DNA of 64,000 nucleotides, taken from assembly GCA_024207135.1 (NCBI GenBank), contig CP042428.1, positions 1,054,001 to 1,118,000 on the forward strand. The letters run 5' to 3'. The notes beneath the pieces are model-generated. The model was not told the DNA's origin. It saw only the letters and a list, made by a program, of their open reading frames with translations, and searched no databases. Positions 55,237 through 63,851 of the stretch are shown piece after piece. Source of the DNA: Arthrobacter sp. C2 (GTDB taxonomy: Bacteria > Actinomycetota > Actinomycetes > Actinomycetales > Micrococcaceae). A program made the position numbers and the translations under genes. Numbering within the stretch: position 1 is the stretch's first letter; each line of letters opens with the position of its first letter.

Positions 55237-55938
55237 CTATTTGGCTTCGGTGGAATCGTCATGTGGGCGAACCATCTTCCACGACACTGCTGCGGATTCC
55301 TGTTCGGCTTCCTTCTTTGAAGGTCCGGTTCCGGCGCCGTAGGCAGTTCCGCCGATGTGCAGCACTGCTTGGTACGTGCGTTGGTGGTCAGGGCCGGAAC
55401 CCGTGACCCGGTACTCGATATTGCCCAACTTTTTGGCTGCGGCAATCTCTTGGATGGCCGTCTTCCAGTCGGTGCCGGCGCCCAAGACGTCCACGTCGTG
55501 CAGCAGCGGCAGGATCAGGCGCATGACCATTTGTCGGGCAACTTCAATGCCGTGGTTCAGGAACGTGGCGCCGATGAGTGATTCCATGGTGTCGGCAAGT
55601 ATGGACGACTTGTCCTTGCCATTGGTAAGAATCTCGCCTTGGCCCAGAAGGATGAACTCCCCCACGCCCAGGGAACGGGCTATACCCGCCAGGGCACGGG
55701 TACTGACCACTGCGGAGCGACGCTTGGCCAGATCGCCTTCGGGCAGGTCCGGGTAGTTCTTGTAGAGATGGTCGGTGACGGCATAGCCGAGGACCGAATC
55801 CCCCAGGAACTCGAGGCGTTCGTTGGTGGGGATGCCACCATGCTCGTAGGCGTAAGAACGGTGTGTGAGGGCAAGACGAAGCGTCTCGGGGTCAATATTG
55901 ACCCCGAGACGCTTCAAAAGCTCTTCTGTTGAAGGCAT
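55237..55938 (-). CDS. rnc: Ribonuclease III
   Basis: Cleaves double-stranded RNA in rRNA processing and mRNA decay. 233 aa: the RNase III domain with signature 'NERLEFLGDSVLGYAVTDHL' (metal-binding Glu/Asp) and 'ILADTMESLIGATFLNHG', then a dsRNA-binding domain ('DWKTAIQEIAAAKKLG', 'VLHIGGTAYGAGTGPSKKEA'). ATG 55938 lies nine bases after rpmF. Codons 8-20 contain a 38-bp perfect palindrome, described separately, so its own mRNA should fold into an RNase III-type duplex close to the start. Confidence 0.97.
   Translation of the reverse strand: MPSTEELLKRLGVNIDPETLRLALTHRSYAYEHGGIPTNERLEFLGDSVLGYAVTDHLYKNYPDLPEGDLAKRRSAVVSTRALAGIARSLGVGEFILLGQGEILTNGKDKSSILADTMESLIGATFLNHGIEVARQMVMRLILPLLHDVDVLGAGTDWKTAIQEIAAAKKLGNIEYRVTGSGPDHQRTYQAVLHIGGTAYGAGTGPSKKEAEQESAAVSWKMVRPHDDSTEAK
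55878..55915. repeat. 38-bp perfect palindrome inside the 5' coding region of rnc
   Basis: The 19 bases 55878-55896 are exactly complementary to 55897-55915 (arms run from GAAGCG to CGCTTC, centre AATATT). In the rnc mRNA this gives a stem of 17 or more bp with a minimal loop, about 25 bases after the start codon. Such a duplex is a natural RNase III substrate. It encodes the peptide KRLGVNIDPETL on the sense strand and nearly the same peptide antisense. Confidence 0.9.
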
Positions 55939-55947
55939 CAGACAGAC

Positions 55948-56151
55948 TTACGCGTCTGCGACCTTGCGACCCTTGTATTCAAGGAACAGCTCGGTGCCTG
56001 CGGAATCCGTGACAACCTTTGCCTGGTGCGGCAGGCTGTAGGTGACGCGACCATTTTCCATGGTCTTCACCAGGGTAGGCGCGGTTGCCTTCCACTGGGC
56101 GCGACGGGCGCGAGTGTTTGAGCGGGACATCTTCCTCTTCGGGACAGCCAC
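55948..56151 (-). CDS. rpmF: 50S ribosomal protein L32
   Basis: Ribosomal protein of 67 residues. The start is GTG 56151, giving [20 protein letters not shown], the invariant L32 N-terminus; the frame is open upstream but only as overlap with DUF177. '[10 protein letters not shown]' and the end '[13 protein letters not shown]' are typical. The zinc-binding Cys pairs of the C+ form are absent (no Cys), so this is the zinc-free C- type. Two bases separate it from the DUF177 stop. Confidence 0.96.
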   Translation of the reverse strand: MAVPKRKMSRSNTRARRAQWKATAPTLVKTMENGRVTYSLPHQAKVVTDSAGTELFLEYKGRKVADA

Positions 56152-56153
56152 GG

Positions 56154-56774
56154 CTACTTCTCTTCTCTCTCGACTGAATGTGTACTCTGTGTCGCGTCCT
56201 CTGCGACGATGTCGGTCAGCCCGGCAAGCGCTGCCCAACGAGGATCCAAGACCTCATGGTGATGCTCAGGATCCTCATTCAGGCTTTTTCCACATTCGGA
56301 GCAAAGCCCTGCACAGTCTTCCCGGCATACCGGTTGGAACGGCAGCGCGGTCACCACTGCATTCCGGAGCACAGGTTCGAGATCGATGCGATCATCTACA
56401 ACCTGGTACTGGTCAAGCTCTTCTTCTTCGGTGAACTCGTGTAAGCCCTCGTAGTAGAAAAGTTCTTGAATGTCGGCATCGAAGTCATACGCGATGGCTT
56501 CCAAGCACCGGCCGCATTCACCGTCGATTTCGACGGTGGCGATTCCGGAAACCAGAATACCCTCGTGCACGGCTTCGAATCTCAGATCAAGGTCAATCTC
56601 TGACCCTTCACGGACTCCGATGAGTGCAACACCGATTTCAGCCGGTGCGGCGACCACCTCATCAAGGGTCGTCATGTTTCCCGGGCTGCGCCCGAGATCC
56701 TTGGTTAGAAAAACCAAGGGCGAACTGCGATCGATGCCGTGTGACGACGAACGATCTGAACGCTTTTCGCTAAT
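56154..56774 (-). CDS. DUF177 (YceD-like) protein with apparent ATT start
   Basis: Member of the YceD/DUF177 family that precedes rpmF in most bacteria; linked to 23S rRNA accumulation. About 206 residues with '[16 protein letters not shown]' (family N-terminus), '[20 protein letters not shown]', '[13 protein letters not shown]' and '[20 protein letters not shown]' (conserved Cys). The family N-terminus lies upstream of the first in-frame ATG (56675), and no GTG or TTG exists at a suitable place; an ideal AGGAG (56780-56784) is five bases before ATT 56774. I take ATT as the start; ATG 56675 would lose the conserved first 33 residues. Confidence 0.85.
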   Translation of the reverse strand: MSEKRSDRSSSHGIDRSSPLVFLTKDLGRSPGNMTTLDEVVAAPAEIGVALIGVREGSEIDLDLRFEAVHEGILVSGIATVEIDGECGRCLEAIAYDFDADIQELFYYEGLHEFTEEEELDQYQVVDDRIDLEPVLRNAVVTALPFQPVCREDCAGLCSECGKSLNEDPEHHHEVLDPRWAALAGLTDIVAEDATQSTHSVEREEK

Positions 56775-56932
56775 GATGACTCCTGTAGAACATAGACCGA
56801 CATTACATCTTAGCCTGATCGAACATGAGATCCCAAACGAACCAGCCATGCCCGCGGCACTTTGTAACACAACCCACACTCGCGCACCACGCGGCTCCAA
56901 AACCTCAAAGGCCAAACGTCTATGCTACTTGA

Positions 56933-58129
56933 ATGCGTCAAGTCAGCACTCTCAAGTCGGCCCTCCTGCCAGTGGTATCCCGGATTCGCTCGGCAGCGGC
57001 CGAACCCACGGTGCGCAAATCATTGGCATTGCAAGCACCTATGCCTGCCAAGATCCCCTTCGTGGCGTATTTCTCGGATGCCCCCCAGGGCTTGTACCAA
57101 CTCGAGCAGTGGATTCAGCCGCTGTCGGAGCTTTCCCGGGCAGCTGGCCCAGTTGCCCTGCTCGTAGCCAACTCACTGACAGCACTTCAGCTACGGAAAC
57201 TTACGGACATGCCAATAGTGTTGGCCACATCATCCGCGGCGTTGGAGGGATTCGTGGCAAATCAAATGGTGGATGTGATCTTCTACGTCAACAACAACCA
57301 AGCCAATTTCACAACTTTGCGGCTCAACGGCCCAATACACGTCCACTTGAGCCATGGTGAAAGCGAGAAGTCGTCGATGACTTCCAATCAGCTCAAGGCC
57401 TACGACTACTGCTTCATTGCCGGCCAGGCTTCCGAAGACCGGCTCGTCTCCACGATCCCACGATTCGATGCAACGAAGCTCGTTCACATTGGCCGCCCGC
57501 AGCTTGACACCGCGGCGGCCAAGGTTCCCGCTGCACCAGCCGAGGGGAAGCCCATATCGATTCTGTACGCACCGACGTGGGAAGGCGACAGCCCCACCAT
57601 GGCGTACGGCTCCCTGGCCCAGTTGGGAGCAAACCTGGCAAGCCTGGTTCTAGAGGATCCCCGTTTTCGGCTTGTTTATCGCCCGCACCCCAAGCTCGGC
57701 TCGTTGTCACAGGAACATCGATCGGCGCACAGGAAGCTCCGTGACGCAATCAAGCTGCGTTCCCACCCTCACTCGCTTCAATCCCCCCTGCTCGATGAGA
57801 ACATCAATCCCGTCGATTCCATCAATCAGGCGGACCTCGTAGTCACCGATGTGTCCGCCATGGCCATGGACGCCATCGGGCTTAGCAAGCGCACATTGAT
57901 CCTGGTACCTGCCGCAATCCCGGATTCGTTAACCCGAGATTCGGAAATGCTGCAATCAACGAGCCACTGGCGTGCACTGCCCGAACAACCCCTCGAGCAA
58001 ATGCTGCGGCTGGCCTCAAGCGAGCTGACGGAAACCCAGCGAAATTTCCGGAGCCGTGTCTTTGGCTCCGAAGATCTGGGCACCGGCACCGAACGTTTCA
58101 TCTCCGCTTCGCTTCAGCTTCTTTGTTAG
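56933..58129 (+). CDS. Glycerophosphotransferase-like protein (HGESEK subfamily)
   Basis: A 398-residue relative of the 34632 product. Shared blocks: 'FVAYFSDAPQGLYQLEQWIQ', 'VNNNQANFTTL', 'HVHLSHGESEKSSM', 'IGRPQLD', 'ILYAPTWEGDSP', 'LVYRPHPKLGS' and 'VVTDVSAMAMDAIGLSKRTL'. It starts at ATG 56933; a TATGCT hexamer six bases upstream (56921-56926) and the lack of a ribosome binding site suggest a leaderless transcript, though the -35 is poor. Divergent from the DUF177-rpmF-rnc-mutM operon. It likely primes or extends a teichoic-acid-like chain. Confidence 0.85.
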   Translation: MRQVSTLKSALLPVVSRIRSAAAEPTVRKSLALQAPMPAKIPFVAYFSDAPQGLYQLEQWIQPLSELSRAAGPVALLVANSLTALQLRKLTDMPIVLATSSAALEGFVANQMVDVIFYVNNNQANFTTLRLNGPIHVHLSHGESEKSSMTSNQLKAYDYCFIAGQASEDRLVSTIPRFDATKLVHIGRPQLDTAAAKVPAAPAEGKPISILYAPTWEGDSPTMAYGSLAQLGANLASLVLEDPRFRLVYRPHPKLGSLSQEHRSAHRKLRDAIKLRSHPHSLQSPLLDENINPVDSINQADLVVTDVSAMAMDAIGLSKRTLILVPAAIPDSLTRDSEMLQSTSHWRALPEQPLEQMLRLASSELTETQRNFRSRVFGSEDLGTGTERFISASLQLLC

Positions 58130-58664
58130 CCGTTGAGAGTAATGCTCAATTCCCTTCGGCCTGCCACATCGGGTCGGTCGTAGAATGCCCGATATGCTGT
58201 AAGCATGGCCAAACGAACGACCCATGCACAGCTGCCTGACGGCGACTGCTATTCGAGCATCCTAAAATTTTTCGATAATTTACGGTTGTAGTCCTTGAAT
58301 GATACGCAGCCACGGAGGCCGGCAAATAGGTCTAAGTTGAAGATCCTTCCCGAACATTGGTCGCACTCAGGGGAGCCCGAGTCCCACTCGTTGCGCACCA
58401 GCGATTCGCCGGTCAAGCTCCTGCCGTTCGCTTGCGTGTGTGCAGCGAAGGGCCGCTACTTGGAAGCAGATTCGATTCCCTTGACGCTTCATTGATCGAG
58501 ATTTCAATAGCAGCGCGAGTATGCGCATGTTGTGTCGTGCACCAACAGCGATGCCCGCCATTCAGCTGTTCGCCTGTCCGGGCATGAGACGCTTATTAAC
58601 ACCACAACCCTGGTTCGCAGCAATTGCTCCAGGGAAGGAACAAGCAGTTTAGGAACCACCCACA
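58130..58664. other. Intergenic region without supported gene
   Basis: Short frames exist (for example a 28-codon one at 58205) but none is convincing. An AT-rich patch near 58262-58290 may contain promoter elements. Confidence 0.4.
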
Positions 58665-61600
58665 TTGTCTAGCCCATCGGTGAACACTTCCCTGGCGCGT
58701 AAGCAGACCGTATTTCGGTTGAGGTCCATTTTGGCAATCAGCCTGGTCGTGGCATTGCTTGCCACGACCTCCTTCACCCTGCTCAGGGACTCCGCGGACC
58801 ATTCATGGAACTGGCTGTTGTTTTCTTCCTGGCTGGCCGTCTGCGCCCTGATCTTGTTGATCCCGAAGTTCTCGCCGATACCGGCGTTGGCCAAGTTCAC
58901 CCCGGTGCGTGTGGGTTTCCTGACGCTCGTCGGTGCCTTGACCGCCTCGCGTGCGGAGTCCGTCACGGAAATCGTGTTTGCCGCCCTGGCCATCGTCGTT
59001 GGACTGGTGTCCATCGCCGGGGAGCAACTGCTGCGCCGCATCGGCCTTGGAGGCGGCCACGCCGTCCTCAACCTCCCGGGAACCGAGCCGGCAACCAGGG
59101 TGCTGCGGATGAACAAGTCCATCATCTTCGGCCAACTGCTCTTCCTGGGCCTTGGTGTGGTCGTTGCCACCACCTCGCTGTCAGCACTGTGGTGGATGCT
59201 CGGCGGCATGCTGGTCGTCTGTCTCGCCGGGATCCGTGCCGTCAGTGTGATTCGCCGTCGCAGGGCGAACAACCGGACCGAGAAGTCCATCAACGACTTG
59301 GTCGCTGACTACGCACCCGAATTCGCCATCTACACAGCCCGGCCCGACGACGCCTCCTACCAGGTCGCCATGTGGTTGCCGTACCTGCAGCGCACCGGCA
59401 AGAAATTCATTGTCATCACCCGCGCAGAGACCCCCAGTCTGGCCCTGGCGCAGATCACAGATGCACCGGTGATCATGCGCAAGCGCCTGGCCGGACTGGA
59501 TGACTTGATCGTCCCGTCCCTGACCACAGTGTTCTATGTCAACGCATCCTCCGGCAACGGCGCGATGGTGCGCTACAACCAGCTGACCCATGTCTATCTG
59601 GGGCACGGGGATTCGGACAAGGCCCCCTCGTACAATCCGACCCATGCCATGTACGACAAGATCTACGCGGCAGGACCGGCCGCCACCAGGCGCTACGGCG
59701 ATCACGGCGTGGTCGTCGATGCCGGAAAATTCGAGATCGTTGGACGCCCGCAGCTCGAGTTCGTCAAGGTGGCGCCACGGGGCGTGCCAGAGTACGCCAC
59801 GGTCCTCTACGCCCCGACCTGGCGCGGACACGTGGACGAGACATTCCTCCACTCCATCCCGGTTGCTACCGGAATCGTCGAGTCGCTGCTTCGCACCGGC
59901 AGCACAGTGATCTTCCGTCCCCACCCCTTCAGCTACCACTTCGAGGAGGACGCGGCGATCATCGCCCGTGTCCAGGAGATGCTGGCCGCAGATGCGGCAA
60001 GCACTGGCCGCAAGCACCTTTGGGGTGCGGAAGCCGAATCCGATCTCGACATCATCGGCTGCATGAATGCCTCCGATGCCATGGTTTCGGACGTCTCTAG
60101 CGTCGTTTCGGATTACCTCTACTCGGCCAAGCCGTTTGCCATGGTCGCGGTCAACGTGCCGATTGCTGAATTTGCCTCGGAGTTCCCGATTGCCCGTGCG
60201 GCCTACGTCTTTGATTCTTCGCTGGAGGGCATGGACGAAGCGATCATCTCGATGCTCGGCAGCGACCCCATGTACAACCAACGCCTGGAACTGCGCACCG
60301 ATTACCTGGGTGACTTCCCGCAGGAGGAATACGCCCAGGGGTTCATCCAAGCCGCCTCGCGCACCATCGAACTCGGCGCAGCTTCAGGTGACGAACCGGC
60401 GGAATTCGCCGAGGACGAGGACGAGGCGGCCTCCGGAGCGGAAGATTCCGACAGCCTGCCCGACGAGGCTCCGGAAACCGACGATGAAATCGCTGTCACC
60501 GACATCGAAACCGAAGCGGCCGGCCGCAGGGCGAGGGCCAAGCAACGCCGGCTCAAGAACGCACTGATGCGCGTCGCCAAGCAGGTCCTGCCGAACATCC
60601 TGGCTGCCCTGGCCCTGACCGCGGCAGCCGTCACCGATATTTCCAGCCCGTGGTTCATTATCCCGGCTACCTTGGCGATCGCGTTCTGCGTGTACGTCAA
60701 CAGGCGTGGCTTCCGAAGCCAAACCCGGATGAACCAGGCTTTGGGCGCCTTCGCACCGGCCCGGGCAACGGTTGCCGCCACATTGTCCATCGGGTTGCTG
60801 GGATACGGTCACAGCGTGGCTTCGGCCATCGGCGCGGCCCTGGTGTTCCTCGGTGTCGCATTGGAAGGCCAAGCCGTGGCGGTGTGGCGGGCCGACGGCC
60901 TGCAATCTCGCAACCTCCCGGGCACCGAAAAGGCAAAGCCGTTGCCCTTCGCACGCGGCTGGGCCGCGATGGGTGGCAGCCTTATGCTCTTGGCCATGAT
61001 CGTTGCAACGTACCTCGCTCCCGATCTTGGCTACCTTTACCTTGTCTTCGGCATTCTCTCCTTCGGCGTCACCGCCTTTGTTCTGATCGCCGGATTGCGC
61101 CGCCGCTACATCAACCAGGTGCTCGAGGCTCAGCTGCCCGAGCTGCTGGCCGAAGTCGCACCCCGCTTCGTTGTCTACTTCGGATCCAATATCGGGGTTT
61201 CCTACCAGCTTGGGATGTGGGTTCCGTACCTGGACCGCATCGGGGTTCCCTATATCGTGGTGACCCGCGACCTGAAAATGATGCGTGCCGCGGCCAAGGT
61301 CACTGCGGCGCCGGTCATCTATCGGCGCACCCTGGCCTCGGTGGAGACCGTGTTGGTCCCGGGGCTGACCACTGCCTTCTACGTCAACAATGCCGTGAAG
61401 AACACCCACCTGATCGAGCGGCGCGAACTTCACCATATTTGGCTTAACCATGGCGACTCGGAAAAACCGGCATGCTTCAACCCGGTCCACGCAATCTACG
61501 ATGAAATCTTCTCCGCAGGACAGGCCGGCATTGACCGCTATGCCCGCCACGGCGTACACATTCCGCTGGAAAAGTTTTCCGTGGTGGGTCGTCCCCAGGT

Positions 61601-62240
61601 CGAGGACATTGCGCAGGGCACCGTTGGTGTCGCACCTCAGACAGTCCTCTATGCCCCCACCTGGCGTGGTCCGTACGCGGATTCGGCGGTCTATTCACTG
61701 CCCATGGGCGAACAAATCGTCGCCGGTCTGCTGGAGCGCGGTTGCACGGTCATCTTCCGTGCCCACCCGTTCAATTACAACTTCCCCGATGCTCGACGCA
61801 TGATCCGCCAAGTCATAGACCTGCTGCGCGCGGATGCCGAGGTGTCAGGTCGCCAGCATGTCTTTGGGGCGGCCGCTGAAAAGGAGATGTCCTTCGTTGA
61901 GTGCTTCAACGCCTGCGACGCCATGATTTCTGATGTCTCCGCCATGGTCTCGGATTTCTTGTATTCCACCAAGCCGTTCGCGGTGGTCGCGGTGACCACC
62001 GACGAAGCCGGTTTGCATGAAACGATGCCTGCCACCACCAGCGGCTACGTCCTAGAGGGCTCGATGGAAAACTACAACGAGGTGTTGGACAAGCTGCTGG
62101 GCGACGATCCGTTGTTCCCGGTGCGTGCGGCGGTCAAGAAATACTACCTGGGCCCATTCGAATCGAACGGTTACGCCGACGCATTCCTGGATACCGCCCG
62201 CCAGAGGATAGCGTCCAGCCCAGGAGTGTTGGTCCAATGA
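58665..62240 (+). CDS. Internally duplicated membrane glycerophosphotransferase-like protein
   Basis: A 1191-residue protein made of two similar halves. Each half has a block of about four to five transmembrane helices followed by a glycerophosphotransferase-like domain. First half: 'FAIYTARPDDASYQVAMWLP', 'THVYLGHGDSDKAPSYNPTH' (near 313), 'VLYAPTWRGHVDE', 'VIFRPHPFSYHF' and 'MVSDVSSVVSDYLYSAKPFA'. Second half: 'FVVYFGSNIGVSYQLGMWVP', 'HHIWLNHGDSEKPACFNPVH' (near 930), 'VLYAPTWRGPYAD', 'VIFRAHPFNYNF' and 'MISDVSAMVSDFLYSTKPFA'. An acidic linker joins them. Both sites look intact. The start is TTG 58665 (AGGAA nine bases before). It is coupled to the next gene by ATGA overlap. Confidence 0.85.
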   Translation: MSSPSVNTSLARKQTVFRLRSILAISLVVALLATTSFTLLRDSADHSWNWLLFSSWLAVCALILLIPKFSPIPALAKFTPVRVGFLTLVGALTASRAESVTEIVFAALAIVVGLVSIAGEQLLRRIGLGGGHAVLNLPGTEPATRVLRMNKSIIFGQLLFLGLGVVVATTSLSALWWMLGGMLVVCLAGIRAVSVIRRRRANNRTEKSINDLVADYAPEFAIYTARPDDASYQVAMWLPYLQRTGKKFIVITRAETPSLALAQITDAPVIMRKRLAGLDDLIVPSLTTVFYVNASSGNGAMVRYNQLTHVYLGHGDSDKAPSYNPTHAMYDKIYAAGPAATRRYGDHGVVVDAGKFEIVGRPQLEFVKVAPRGVPEYATVLYAPTWRGHVDETFLHSIPVATGIVESLLRTGSTVIFRPHPFSYHFEEDAAIIARVQEMLAADAASTGRKHLWGAEAESDLDIIGCMNASDAMVSDVSSVVSDYLYSAKPFAMVAVNVPIAEFASEFPIARAAYVFDSSLEGMDEAIISMLGSDPMYNQRLELRTDYLGDFPQEEYAQGFIQAASRTIELGAASGDEPAEFAEDEDEAASGAEDSDSLPDEAPETDDEIAVTDIETEAAGRRARAKQRRLKNALMRVAKQVLPNILAALALTAAAVTDISSPWFIIPATLAIAFCVYVNRRGFRSQTRMNQALGAFAPARATVAATLSIGLLGYGHSVASAIGAALVFLGVALEGQAVAVWRADGLQSRNLPGTEKAKPLPFARGWAAMGGSLMLLAMIVATYLAPDLGYLYLVFGILSFGVTAFVLIAGLRRRYINQVLEAQLPELLAEVAPRFVVYFGSNIGVSYQLGMWVPYLDRIGVPYIVVTRDLKMMRAAAKVTAAPVIYRRTLASVETVLVPGLTTAFYVNNAVKNTHLIERRELHHIWLNHGDSEKPACFNPVHAIYDEIFSAGQAGIDRYARHGVHIPLEKFSVVGRPQVEDIAQGTVGVAPQTVLYAPTWRGPYADSAVYSLPMGEQIVAGLLERGCTVIFRAHPFNYNFPDARRMIRQVIDLLRADAEVSGRQHVFGAAAEKEMSFVECFNACDAMISDVSAMVSDFLYSTKPFAVVAVTTDEAGLHETMPATTSGYVLEGSMENYNEVLDKLLGDDPLFPVRAAVKKYYLGPFESNGYADAFLDTARQRIASSPGVLVQ

Positions 62241-63775
62241 AAACACTGAAGCATGCCCTCGGCGCAACCCTCTTGGGATTGTTGTACACACTGCCTTTGG
62301 CCGCACTCCAGTGCTTCGTGTTCTGGACCGTGCATCAATCTATTCCACAAACAATTCTGGCATTCTGCCTGTGGTTCGTGGCATTGGCACCTGTACCTGG
62401 CCTGCGTGTCCTGTCATCATTCCCCGGCATCCCGGTGGCCCACGGGCTGGGCCTGTCCAAGGTCCCCGATTTCCATCAGATGGCTCGATACTTGACCATT
62501 GGCATTGGCGTCCTCAGCCTCTTGGGCGCGGTGGTCCTCTTTTGGGAGGACTCATCCCTGCTGCATTTGGCAGCAGCGTTTGCCTCCACGCTGCTGACGC
62601 TAGTTCTCGGTGTAAGGATCCTGCTCGGCCTTCGGGGTATATCTTCCCGGAAGAACGAACTCAAGGCAGCAATCGCCAAACTGGCACCCGACGGCATCAT
62701 CTACACCGGTCGCAGCGACGGCGGCACGTACCAGATTCGGCAATGGCTTCCCACCATTCAGGCCGTGCTGCCAAACGTCCTGATCGTCACCCGGGATCCG
62801 AGCGCCGCAGATACCCTTGCCGGGGCGCTGCCGGCCGGTACCCCGATCGTGACCTGCCGCGAAAACGCCGACCTCGACATGGCAATGCACAGCGGCGCGC
62901 AAATCGTGTTCTACGTGAACTCCGTTGGCAGCAACTCGACGCTGGTCAACTACAGATCGCTCCATCATGTTTACCTGGGGCACGGTGATTCGGACAAGGA
63001 AATATCCGCCCATCCGGTGCATCGCATGTACGATTCGATATTTGTCTCGGGTTGGGCTGCCATCGACAGGTACGCCGCTGCAAACGTCTCACTCGATCGC
63101 GGCCAAGCCGTGTTGGTGGGCCGGCCCCAGTTGGCCGAGCTGATACCCGAGCTTGAAGCGCGGCACATCAAGACGATGCTCTACGCGCCCACATGGTCGG
63201 GCTACAACATGGCTTCTTCGCTTAGTTCCCTGGATCGCGCCGAACCGTTCATCCAGGACTGCCTGGCCAGGGGCTTGCGGATTATTTTTCGCCCGCATCC
63301 GTTCAGCCTCGACCGCGGATTAGATGCGAAGCATGTTGCGGTCATAGACGCCCTCTTGCAGAGAAACGGCTCGAAGCATGTGGGTTCACGGCAGGCGTCG
63401 ATGAAATCCTTGTACGAGCTTTTCAACGAGTCTGATGCCTTGGCAACGGATATTTCCAGCATCGTCGTCGACTACTTACCGACCCACAAGCCGATGGCGA
63501 TCCTCACGGAAACTGATGACATGGCGGAGTACCGACGCCTATTCCCGACCTCGGCAAGCGCCTATCTGGCTTCCTCCCCCGATTCTCCGGGATGGCAGCA
63601 GATGTTTGAGTCCGATTCCATGTCCGCAAAACGGCAAGAACTGGCCGAGTACTATGTATCGGACACAACAGCCAATAGTTTTGACTTCGCCATTGAGGCA
63701 ATCTTGGCCCGCATGGCCTCAAAGTCGTACCAACAAGAAGCTCCGGCCCTACCCGACGGTCGAAGCAGAGCTTGA
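62237..63775 (+). CDS. Membrane glycerophosphotransferase-like protein (HGDSDK subfamily)
   Basis: A 512-residue protein with the same plan as one half of its upstream neighbour. Helices lie in residues 1-135 ('LGATLLGLLYTLPLAALQCF', 'ASTLLTLVLGVRILLGL'); the catalytic domain follows with 'GIIYTGRSDGGTYQIRQWLP', 'HHVYLGHGDSDKEISAHPVH', 'MLYAPTWSGYNM', 'IIFRPHPFSLDRG' and 'ATDISSIVVDYLPTHKPMAI'. The ATG overlaps the upstream stop by four bases, so the two proteins are made together, possibly as a membrane complex. A very strong terminator follows. Confidence 0.85.
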   Translation: MKTLKHALGATLLGLLYTLPLAALQCFVFWTVHQSIPQTILAFCLWFVALAPVPGLRVLSSFPGIPVAHGLGLSKVPDFHQMARYLTIGIGVLSLLGAVVLFWEDSSLLHLAAAFASTLLTLVLGVRILLGLRGISSRKNELKAAIAKLAPDGIIYTGRSDGGTYQIRQWLPTIQAVLPNVLIVTRDPSAADTLAGALPAGTPIVTCRENADLDMAMHSGAQIVFYVNSVGSNSTLVNYRSLHHVYLGHGDSDKEISAHPVHRMYDSIFVSGWAAIDRYAAANVSLDRGQAVLVGRPQLAELIPELEARHIKTMLYAPTWSGYNMASSLSSLDRAEPFIQDCLARGLRIIFRPHPFSLDRGLDAKHVAVIDALLQRNGSKHVGSRQASMKSLYELFNESDALATDISSIVVDYLPTHKPMAILTETDDMAEYRRLFPTSASAYLASSPDSPGWQQMFESDSMSAKRQELAEYYVSDTTANSFDFAIEAILARMASKSYQQEAPALPDGRSRA

Positions 63776-63780
63776 CAGGG

Positions 63781-63826
63781 AATAGACGGATGGCTGGCCC
63801 CCACGGGGGGCCAGCCATCCGTCTAT
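63781..63826. terminator. Very strong bidirectional terminator
   Basis: A 22-bp complementary stem (63781-63802 with 63805-63826) flanked by AATAGA/TCTATT. Located between the convergent glycerophosphotransferase operon and the minus-strand gene at the window edge. Confidence 0.88.
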
Positions 63827-63851
63827 TCGGCGCGTGTCTGGTCGAAGATGC

